Assembly: GCA_016926765.1 (NCBI GenBank) | Contig: JAFGNY010000096.1 | Coordinates: 1-5,096, forward strand | DNA from: Bacteroidales bacterium | GTDB lineage: Bacteria; Bacteroidota; Bacteroidia; Bacteroidales; FEN-979 | DNA: 5,096 nucleotides | Direction of reading: 5' to 3' | Shown: positions 1 through 4,348 of the stretch, piece after piece | Position numbering within the stretch: the stretch's first letter is position 1 | Layout: each line of letters opens with the position of its first letter | Translations under genes and position numbers: made by a program | The notes under the pieces: generated by a model | Databases searched by the model: none | The model's input: the letters and a program-made list of their open reading frames with translations, nothing else | What the model was told of the DNA's origin: nothing

Positions 1-636
1 TACCGTTTCCACGACCACGACAAGCTGGCCCATTACGCCAATGCCGCGGCCGACATCGAGTTTGAGTTTCCCATTGGTTTCAAGGAACTGGAAGGCATTC
101 ATAGCCGGACCGACTTCGACCTGCGGGCTCATCAGGAACATTCGGGGAAGAAGATGCAGTACTTCGATCAGGAGCTCAACGAGAGTTACATTCCCTATGT
201 GGTGGAGACCTCCATCGGCCTCGACCGGACCTTCCTGGCCGTTTTAAGTCATGCTTACCGGGAGGAGACACTTGAAGACGGTTCGGAGCGGGTGGTGCTT
301 GGTATCCCTGCCAAACTTGCTCCCGTCAAGGCTGCCATTCTTCCGCTGGTGAAGAAAGACGGACTTCCTGAAAAGGCCCGCGAAGTCATGGATATGATGA
401 AGGAGGATTATCGTTGTTTCTATGAAGAGAAAGACACCATCGGCCGCCGGTACCGTAGGATGGATGCCCTGGGAACCCCTTTCTGCCTGACCATCGATCA
501 TCAGACCCTGAAAGACAACACAGTGACCATCCGCAACCGGGATACCATGCTTCAGGAACGGATCCTGGTGAATGAGATTCCGGGTGTGCTGAACGAGAAG
601 ATAATGAATCAGCGAAATGGTGAAGTTTTTTCATAG
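1..636 (+). CDS. glyS: Glycyl-tRNA synthetase, homodimeric class II type (3' part; 5' end outside window)
   Basis: The enzyme charges tRNA-Gly with glycine in the cytoplasm, using ATP. The reading frame is open from base 1 and ends in TAG at 634-636, leaving 211 C-terminal residues. Visible first is the end of the catalytic core, with ELEGIHSRTDFDL and HSGK..QYFDQ, characteristic of the single-chain alpha2 GlyRS shared by eukaryotes and many bacteria, not the alpha2beta2 E. coli form. Class II motif 3 follows at about residues 71-80 (IGLDRTFLAV), carrying the ATP-binding arginine. The rest is the HGTP-type anticodon-binding domain, from about VLGIPAKLAPVK to the end, with the family signature TPFCLTIDHQTLKDNTVTIR. 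The C-terminus appears complete. Its last codons overlap the start of the next gene by 20 nt, suggesting co-transcription. The family identification is very secure; the upstream part cannot be judged. Confidence 0.97.
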   Translation, partial: YRFHDHDKLAHYANAAADIEFEFPIGFKELEGIHSRTDFDLRAHQEHSGKKMQYFDQELNESYIPYVVETSIGLDRTFLAVLSHAYREETLEDGSERVVLGIPAKLAPVKAAILPLVKKDGLPEKAREVMDMMKEDYRCFYEEKDTIGRRYRRMDALGTPFCLTIDHQTLKDNTVTIRNRDTMLQERILVNEIPGVLNEKIMNQRNGEVFS

Positions 637-1372
637 AATTCTTCAGGGTATACTTGGGATGTTAATCTTTTTGGGGAGTATTTCCCTGATCCTGATCATC
701 CTTGCGTTTACTTCGGCTCCTTTTTGGATCCGTTACAACATGGCAACAGCGAAATCGGGTATTTCCGTAACGCCTGAATACATTATCGTTTTGGGTGGGG
801 GAGGAATCCCGGGCGAAAGCGGACTGATGCGAACCTATTATGGAGCAATAACGGCTGCTCAGTTTCCAACAGCGAAAGTCATTGTAACTTTGCCCGGCGA
901 TATTACAGATAGTTTGAGCTCTGTGAACCGGATGAAGCAAGAACTGATTGTAAGGGGAGTTTCTCCTGAGAGGATCCTGGTTGAAGATTCAGGGGCTAAC
1001 ACACGTGCAGAAGCGTTAATGATCAGAGAATTAATCCTAAGGGATAAAATTACAGATACCGATACTAAGGCACCAATGCATCATTCCCCATTCCCCATTC
1101 TCCTGATTACCTCTCCCGAACACCTCTACCGGGCAGTATTGACGTTTCAAAAGGCAGGATTCCGACAGGTTGACGGTGTTCCCACGTTTGAACAGGATCT
1201 GGAATCAGATCTCGGTTTCTCATCCAGGAGATTGGGCGGACGAGCCTGGGTTCCTGATGTTGGCGAAAATATCACCTTACGTTATCGGTTTTGGAACTAC
1301 CTTCAGTATGAGTTTATCATCCTTCGCGAATGGGTGGCTATCGCGTATTACTGGCTCATGGGATGGATCTGA
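617..1372 (+). CDS. YdcF/SanA/ElyC-family (DUF218) membrane-anchored protein
   Basis: This 251-residue protein belongs to the DUF218 family, whose members act at the cell envelope (SanA and ElyC affect envelope barrier and peptidoglycan precursor functions in E. coli); the biochemical activity is unsettled. An N-terminal membrane segment spans about residues 12-35. Family marks follow: strand YIIVLGGGG (55-63), GVSPERILVEDSGANTRAEA (split as GVSPERIL 114-121 and ANTRAEA 127-133), and ILLITSPEHLYRA (161-173), with the conserved S/H/R-A pattern. The C-terminus is hydrophobic (about 229-251, ending GWI). The linker at about 143-160 (DKITDTDTKAPMHHSPFP) seems longer than usual and is partly encoded by a 7-base DNA repeat. 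The ATG at 617 lies inside the end of glyS with no clear Shine-Dalgarno; an ATG at 659 would shorten the membrane segment, so 617 is preferred. Translational coupling with glyS is plausible. Substrate and role are unknown. Confidence 0.85.
   Translation: MVKFFHRILQGILGMLIFLGSISLILIILAFTSAPFWIRYNMATAKSGISVTPEYIIVLGGGGIPGESGLMRTYYGAITAAQFPTAKVIVTLPGDITDSLSSVNRMKQELIVRGVSPERILVEDSGANTRAEALMIRELILRDKITDTDTKAPMHHSPFPILLITSPEHLYRAVLTFQKAGFRQVDGVPTFEQDLESDLGFSSRRLGGRAWVPDVGENITLRYRFWNYLQYEFIILREWVAIAYYWLMGWI
1082..1102 (+). repeat. Heptad repeat CATTCCC x3 inside the ydcF-like gene
   Basis: Three adjacent 7-base units read CATTCCC (1082-1088), CATTCCC (1089-1095) and CATTCTC (1096-1102). The 7-base period is out of phase with codons, so the protein sequence (HSPFPIL) does not look repetitive. 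The units code for the linker just before the ILLITSPEH strand. The repeat is seen directly; that it arose by insertion or slippage is inference. Confidence 0.7.
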
Positions 1373-1388
1373 ACACCTCTTACAGAAA

Positions 1389-1422
1389 GTTTCCGTCAAG
1401 AAATTTCTGAAACCGTTTTTTT
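1389..1422 (+). terminator. Weak candidate intrinsic terminator after the ydcF-like gene
   Basis: A 5-bp stem GTTTC (1389-1393) / GAAAC (1409-1413), with a 15-base loop holding the palindrome AGAAATTTCT, is followed two bases later by seven Ts (1416-1422). It lies 16 bases after the ydcF-like stop codon, as expected for a terminator, but the stem is short and AT-rich. An overlapping alternative fold is CCGT/ACGG around the T run (1413-1426). Confidence 0.3.
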
Positions 1423-1481
1423 ACGGATCGCTGACATCAGCATCTTATCTGTTCCGGGAATCGTACCTGTCATATGGTAAC

Positions 1482-1498
1482 CGTTTCAACATGAAACG
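1482..1498. other. Perfect 7-bp hairpin in the convergent gap
   Basis: CGTTTCA (1482-1488) and TGAAACG (1492-1498) form a perfect 7-bp stem with a three-base loop. It sits between the 3' ends of the convergent ydcF-like and pth genes. Neither side carries a clear T tract, so it is not a standard intrinsic terminator. It may still mark or protect transcript ends. Confidence 0.4.
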
Positions 1499-1514
1499 AC
1501 AGTGTGTCTGGCGA

Positions 1515-1534
1515 TCCGGATGAAATAATCCGGA
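1515..1534. terminator. Hairpin just downstream of the pth stop codon
   Basis: TCCGGAT (1515-1521) and ATCCGGA (1528-1534) form a perfect 7-bp, GC-containing stem with a six-base loop. On the minus strand it begins seven bases after the pth stop codon, a typical terminator position. No run of Ts follows on either strand, so termination or 3'-end protection is a suggestion based on placement and symmetry only. Confidence 0.35.
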
Positions 1535-1541
1535 GTAGTTG

Positions 1542-2105
1542 TTACCGGGCGTTATAGGTATTCATGGTTTGATCTATTCCTTGCAGAACAAAACTTTTGA
1601 TCAGATCAACAGCAACTTCGATCCGGGGGATCAGAACTTTTTCTTCCGTCTTTGTCCATCTGCCCAGCACATAATCGACCTGTGTTCCTTTCGGAAAATC
1701 ATTCCCAATCCCGACCCGAAGACGGGCAAAATTCATACTTTGAATGGTTTCGATGATACTGATCAATCCGTTATGCCCTCCGTCGCTGCCTTTTTTCCTC
1801 AGGCGTAAGGCCCCTAAAGGTAATGCAACGTCGTCTACGATCACCAGGATATGTTCAAGAGGAACAGATTCCTTTTGCATCCAGTACCTTACTGCTTTTC
1901 CACTCAGGTTCATGTAGGTAGAGGGTTTGATTAGCAGAAGGGAGCGTCCCTTGAGGGAGCATCTGGCTACAGAAGCCAATCTGCCGGTTTCAAAGGAACA
2001 CTTCAGGGAAGAGGCTAAAGCGTCGGCGACAATAAAACCAATATTATGGCGGGTATCGATGTATTCGTCGCCAATATTACCAAGTCCAACTGCCAGGTAT
2101 TTCAT
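1542..2105 (-). CDS. pth: Peptidyl-tRNA hydrolase (Pth/SpoVC)
   Basis: Pth cleaves the ester bond of peptidyl-tRNAs that fall off ribosomes, recycling the tRNA; it is a soluble, usually essential enzyme. At 187 residues it is full length (about 190 is usual). Active-site features are all present: N10 in GLGN, catalytic H20 in TRHNIGF, N66 in TYMNLSGKA, D91 in VIVDDVALPLG, and N112 in GGHNGL. The RLRVGIG motif near residue 130 is also typical. GLGNIG in place of the commoner GLGNPG is usual in Bacteroidota. The ATG at 2105 puts the conserved N-terminal strand right at the start, so no other start is likely; there is no Shine-Dalgarno. It is the last gene of prs-rplY-pth, 108 nt after rplY. No good -7 box was found in that gap, so it is probably read from upstream. 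Confidence 0.97.
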   Translation of the reverse strand: MKYLAVGLGNIGDEYIDTRHNIGFIVADALASSLKCSFETGRLASVARCSLKGRSLLLIKPSTYMNLSGKAVRYWMQKESVPLEHILVIVDDVALPLGALRLRKKGSDGGHNGLISIIETIQSMNFARLRVGIGNDFPKGTQVDYVLGRWTKTEEKVLIPRIEVAVDLIKSFVLQGIDQTMNTYNAR

Positions 2106-2213
2106 AGCCGGTTCATATCAATAGCAGCATTGCCAATTGTCGTGGAAAATAAAAGGCATAAAGCTACTAACCCGTTATCTGTTATGCAACCAAAATGCGG
2201 AATATTTGACAGG

Positions 2214-2828
2214 TTATTCTTTCTTTTCGCTATCCGCGGCCCCAGCTTCGGCGGCAGCTTCACCGGCAGGTGTTTCTTCAACAACAGTACGTGCTGAACG
2301 GATGGTAACAACGACATTGTTCGGTGAGTCAAGGAAAAGAAGGTTTTCTTGTTTCAGGTCGCTGATTTTAATAGATTGTCCGATATCCAGACCAGAAACT
2401 TCGATATTAATGAAATCAGGGAGATCTTTTACAACACCTTTAATTTTCACTTTTCTGACTTTCTTGATCAGTTTTCCACCACGGAGAACCCCTTTCGGGA
2501 CTCCGGATGTGATGACCGGAACAGCGATGATCACAGGTTTTTCTGGAAGTACCTGCAGAAAATCAATGTGCAGGACCCTGTCGGTTACGGGATGGTTTTG
2601 TACCTCCTGAATGATTGTATCGTATTCTTTTCCATCAATCGTGATATTTACGATATAGACATCCGGTGTGTTTAAGATTTTTGTCAGGCTTTTTTCATCC
2701 ATGATGAAATGAACCTGTTCTTTTCCTCCATACAGAACACAGGGGACATTCCCTTTTCTGCGGAGATTCATAGCATCTTTTTTCCCTACGTTCTCCCGGA
2801 GAGAACCGCTCATAGATACTTTTTTCAT
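2214..2828 (-). CDS. rplY: Large-subunit ribosomal protein L25, long Ctc/TL5 type
   Basis: L25 binds 5S rRNA in the central protuberance of the large ribosomal subunit. The protein has 204 residues, the long form also called Ctc or TL5. The N-terminal 5S-binding domain covers about residues 5-93, with LRRKGNVPCVLYGG and HPVTDRVLHIDFLQV as family marks. The C-terminal beta domain (about 100-184) includes PVITSGVPKGVLRGG and ends near VVVTIRSART. A low-complexity acidic, alanine-rich tail (about 185-204, EETPAGEAAAEAGAADSEKKE region) follows, as in many Bacteroidota homologues. The ATG at 2828 is followed by Lys-Lys-Val and preceded by AT-rich sequence without a Shine-Dalgarno. It lies 76 nt after prs, with a candidate promoter in between. 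In Firmicutes the orthologue ctc is stress-induced; whether that applies here cannot be seen. Confidence 0.96.
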   Translation of the reverse strand: MKKVSMSGSLRENVGKKDAMNLRRKGNVPCVLYGGKEQVHFIMDEKSLTKILNTPDVYIVNITIDGKEYDTIIQEVQNHPVTDRVLHIDFLQVLPEKPVIIAVPVITSGVPKGVLRGGKLIKKVRKVKIKGVVKDLPDFINIEVSGLDIGQSIKISDLKQENLLFLDSPNNVVVTIRSARTVVEETPAGEAAAEAGAADSEKKE

Positions 2829-2864
2829 TTGTGAATAAGTTTAATGTAACCAGTTTATATTTTT

Positions 2865-2881
2865 CCCCGATGTTTTTGGGG
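2865..2881 (-). other. CCCC/GGGG hairpin in the rplY leader
   Basis: Read on the minus strand, CCCC and GGGG flank a nine-base A-rich loop (AAAAACATC). The hairpin lies between prs and rplY, at or just after the start point predicted from the -7 box at 2885-2892. As rather than Ts follow it, so it does not resemble an intrinsic terminator. It could be a structured 5' leader or a processing site, but only four base pairs support it. Confidence 0.3.
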
Positions 2882-2884
2882 CTG

Positions 2885-2892
2885 CAAAGGTA
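2885..2892 (-). promoter_or_regulatory. Bacteroidota -7 box upstream of rplY
   Basis: The minus strand reads TACCTTTG, a full match to the Bacteroidota -7 consensus TAnnTTTG, 57 bases before the rplY start and just past the prs stop. The nearest upstream TTG (minus strand, 2917-2919) is 24 bases away, slightly longer than the usual 17-23 spacing, so the -33 element is poor. An internal promoter for rplY-pth is plausible in addition to read-through from prs. Confidence 0.45.
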
Positions 2893-2904
2893 AGAAAAAT
2901 ATTG

Positions 2905-3837
2905 TCAGAATTTGAACAAGGAAGAGATTGATTCTTTTTTCTTAAGTCGACGGATCACTTCTGCAAAGAGGTCGGCAGTCGTGATGACTTTAATTTTCTG
3001 ACTTTCATGGTGTAAAGGGATGGTATCGGTAACGATCAACTCGGTGAGGGTTGATTGTTCAATATTTTTTATGGCATTTCCCGAAAGCAGGGGGTGTGTA
3101 ACAATTGCCCTGACGGATTCAGCGCCATTTTCATGAATGATTTGAGCGGCTTTGCAAAGGGTACCTCCCGTGTCGACAATGTCGTCGAGCAGGAGAACAT
3201 TTTTCCCCCTGACATCGCCGACAAGCGCCATTCTTTCGATTTCGTTGGGTTTTGACCGGTGTTTGTAACAGATCACGAAGTTGGTATGGAAAAATTTGGC
3301 ATAGGATCCGGCACGGCGTGTTCCACCGGTATCGGGAGATGCAAAAGTAAGGTTTTCGAGGTGAAGTGTTTTCAGGTAGGGGATAAAGACAGACGAGGCA
3401 TACAGGTGGTCGACCGGTACATCGAAAAATCCCTGGATTTGGTCAGCGTGGAGATCGAGGGTGATGATGCGAGTTACCCCTGCTGCTATCAGGAGGTTAG
3501 CGACCAGTTTGGAGGCGATGGAGACTCTTGGTTTGTCTTTCCTGTCCTGGCGGGCGTATCCAAAATAAGGAATTACAGCTACGATGGTTTTGGCAGAGGC
3601 ACGGCGGGCGGCATCGATCATCATCAGTAGTTCCATCAGGTTATCGGAAGGGGAGAAGGTGGATTGGATAAGAAATACATCGGTACCCCGGATATTTTCA
3701 TCAAAGGAGGGTTGGAATTCGCCATCAGCGAAATTGATGACCGACATTTTACCTAATTCCGTGCCATAGCTTTGAGCGATAGTTTCGGCCAGATAGCTAC
3801 TGGTCCGACCTGAGAATATTTTTACCGTAACTGCCAT
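2905..3837 (-). CDS. prs: Ribose-phosphate pyrophosphokinase (PRPP synthetase)
   Basis: Prs transfers pyrophosphate from ATP to ribose 5-phosphate, giving PRPP for purine, pyrimidine, NAD, histidine and tryptophan synthesis; it is cytosolic and of the phosphate-dependent class I hexamer type. From the ATG at 3837 it has 310 residues, the usual length. Motifs in order: FADGE (36-40), ATP-site RQDRK (96-100), signature DLHADQIQGFF (128-138), SPDTGG (167-172), the flexible-loop KHR (192-194, usually KRR) and the PRPP loop DDIVDTGGT (218-226). A TTG at 3858 is in frame and would add seven residues (MIQKKSP). It is disfavoured because the predicted transcription start falls on it, and because the ATG gives the family's usual short lead before KIFSGR. 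Nothing is missing; it heads the prs-rplY-pth cluster. Confidence 0.96.
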   Translation of the reverse strand: MAVTVKIFSGRTSSYLAETIAQSYGTELGKMSVINFADGEFQPSFDENIRGTDVFLIQSTFSPSDNLMELLMMIDAARRASAKTIVAVIPYFGYARQDRKDKPRVSIASKLVANLLIAAGVTRIITLDLHADQIQGFFDVPVDHLYASSVFIPYLKTLHLENLTFASPDTGGTRRAGSYAKFFHTNFVICYKHRSKPNEIERMALVGDVRGKNVLLLDDIVDTGGTLCKAAQIIHENGAESVRAIVTHPLLSGNAIKNIEQSTLTELIVTDTIPLHHESQKIKVITTADLFAEVIRRLKKKESISSLFKF

Positions 3838-3862
3838 GGGAGATTTCTTTTGGATCAAGGTT

Positions 3863-3893
3863 CAAAAATACGGGTTTCAGGGATCGGATGCAA
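3863..3893 (-). promoter_or_regulatory. Promoter of prs (-33 TTG, 20 bp, -7 TATTTTTG)
   Basis: On the minus strand, TTG (3893-3891) is followed after 20 bases by TATTTTTG (3870-3863), a full match to the Bacteroidota primary sigma consensus TTG-N17-23-TAnnTTTG. Transcription would begin near 3856-3859, giving a leader of about 20 bases before the ATG at 3837. That leaves no room to translate from the in-frame TTG at 3858, so the promoter helps fix the prs start. Confidence 0.65.
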
Positions 3894-3901
3894 GGTTTTT
3901 T

Positions 3902-3923
3902 TGTTAACAGTGGTTGGTTAACA
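3902..3923. promoter_or_regulatory. Paired GTTAAC palindromes upstream of prs (candidate operator)
   Basis: TGTTAAC (3902-3908) and GTTAACA (3917-3923) form an inverted repeat with an eight-base spacer. Each half also contains the palindrome GTTAAC, so GTTAACA is simultaneously a direct repeat at a 14-base step (3903-3909 and 3917-3923). The pair lies roughly 45-65 bases upstream of the predicted prs start, and about 85 upstream of the tRNA-Leu promoter on the other strand. A dimeric regulator site is plausible; no known regulator motif is recognised. Confidence 0.4.
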
Positions 3924-4007
3924 TAAGTTTGAAGCTGTTTCGGTTCCTGTTCCGGCTAATAGTTGACTGTTTCTATGCCATACCTTCATTCTTAGCCTCA
4001 TTCTTCT

Positions 4008-4037
4008 TTTGTTCATCTTGAATTTTTATTACTTTTG
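4008..4037 (+). promoter_or_regulatory. Promoter of tRNA-Leu (-33 TTTG, 18 bp, -7 TACTTTTG)
   Basis: TTTG (4008-4011) and TACTTTTG (4030-4037), separated by 18 bases, match both halves of the Bacteroidota consensus. The expected start, a few bases after the -7 box, would leave a leader of about 10 bases before the mature tRNA at 4055. Placement directly before an RNA gene makes this one of the stronger promoter calls here. Confidence 0.7.
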
Positions 4038-4054
4038 CATTCCGAAATCATTTC

Positions 4055-4138
4055 GCCCGGATGGCGGAATAGGTAGACGCGTTGGTCTCAAAAACCAATG
4101 GACGCAAGTCCGTGCCGGTTCGATTCCGGCTCCGGGTA
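4055..4138 (+). tRNA. tRNA-Leu, anticodon CAA
   Basis: The 84-base sequence folds into a complete class II tRNA. The acceptor stem pairs GCCCGGA (4055-4061) with TCCGGGT (4131-4137), including a G-U pair at position 1:72. The D stem is GCG/CGC (4064-4066, 4078-4080). The anticodon stem TTGGT/ACCAA (4082-4086, 4094-4098) holds the loop CTCAAAA with anticodon CAA at 4089-4091, which reads UUG. The long variable arm has the stem GGAC/GTCC (4100-4103, 4108-4111) over a GCAA loop. The T stem is GCCGG/CCGGC (4114-4118, 4126-4130) with loop TTCGATT. The discriminator is A (4138), as leucyl-tRNA synthetase expects. CCA is not encoded and must be added by the nucleotidyltransferase. All stems are intact, so it is very likely functional. 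Confidence 0.97.
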
Positions 4139-4145
4139 CGAAAGA

Positions 4146-4225
4146 CAAGTGCCAGGTGTCAAGTGCCAAGTCCCATATTATTTGGCCATGACAGTTGGTA
4201 CTTGCCATTTGAGACCTGAGACCTG
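4146..4225. repeat. Inverted pair of degenerate 7-base repeat arrays
   Basis: On the plus strand four consecutive units read CAAGTGC, CAGGTGT, CAAGTGC, CAAGTCC (4146-4173), then a weaker CATATTA. On the minus strand, reading leftwards from 4225, six units read CAGGTCT, CAGGTCT, CAAATGG, CAAGTAC, CAACTGT, CATGGCC (down to 4184). Every unit begins CA. The two arrays share one centre of symmetry (about 4182) and are in register, so 4153-4169 can pair with 4195-4211: 13 Watson-Crick pairs, three G-U pairs and one mismatch around a 25-base loop. The element starts eight bases after tRNA-Leu. No target-site duplication, transposase or T tract was seen. Its nature is unknown: a non-autonomous repeat, a structured RNA end, or slippage-derived sequence. 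Confidence 0.6.
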
Positions 4226-4344
4226 ATCTCCCTCCACCCCCCACCTTTCTCTTCATCCTCTTTCTAATGGATGAAATATAAACGATCCATAACGGGAAGT
4301 AAAATCTCGTTGTTTCTTGTCTGAAAAATAGGGGAATTTACAAT
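4226..4344. other. Non-coding gap between repeat element and sensor kinase 3' end
   Basis: No credible gene was found here. The left part is a pyrimidine-rich run on the plus strand (about 4228-4265) containing CACCCCCCACC. It is followed by an inverted repeat ATGGAT (4267-4272) / ATCCAT (4285-4290) with a 12-base spacer. Nothing has the form of a clear terminator for the leftward kinase gene. Confidence 0.4.
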
Positions 4345-4348
4345 TTAC
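4335..4348. repeat. AATTTAC heptad doublet across the sensor kinase stop codon
   Basis: AATTTAC occurs twice in direct tandem (4335-4341 and 4342-4348). Read on the minus strand, the second copy supplies the TAA stop codon of the sensor kinase gene (4347-4345). It has the same 7-base period as the arrays at 4146-4225 and 1082-1102 but a different sequence. With only two units, chance is a real possibility. Confidence 0.45.

Noticed and set aside
1170..1523. 117-residue plus-strand frame reaching into the convergent gap
   Set aside because: It mostly overlaps the ydcF-like gene in another frame and has no recognisable domain.
2046..2332. Short frames on both strands across the rplY-pth junction
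   Set aside because: They are shadows of rplY and pth, with no start signal or family resemblance; the gap itself is only 108 bases.
2865..2881. Intrinsic terminator after prs
   Set aside because: The stem is only four pairs and is followed by As on the minus strand; the position fits an rplY leader better.
3259..3630. 123-residue plus-strand frame
   Set aside because: It lies wholly antisense to prs, whose conserved motifs explain the sequence.
4055..4138. Damaged tRNA because of the G-U pair at the end of the acceptor stem and the missing CCA
   Set aside because: All stems are otherwise perfect, the discriminator is correct, and an unencoded CCA is common in this phylum.
4009..4191. 60-residue plus-strand frame
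   Set aside because: It reads through the tRNA-Leu promoter and the tRNA itself; there is no protein family signal.
4146..4225. CRISPR-like array
   Set aside because: The units are 7 bases, contiguous and degenerate, with no spacers and no cas genes.
4029..4256. 75-residue minus-strand frame containing GAGIEPARTCVHWF
   Set aside because: This is antisense translation of the tRNA-Leu gene, a well-known type of spurious protein; it spans the tRNA and the repeat element.
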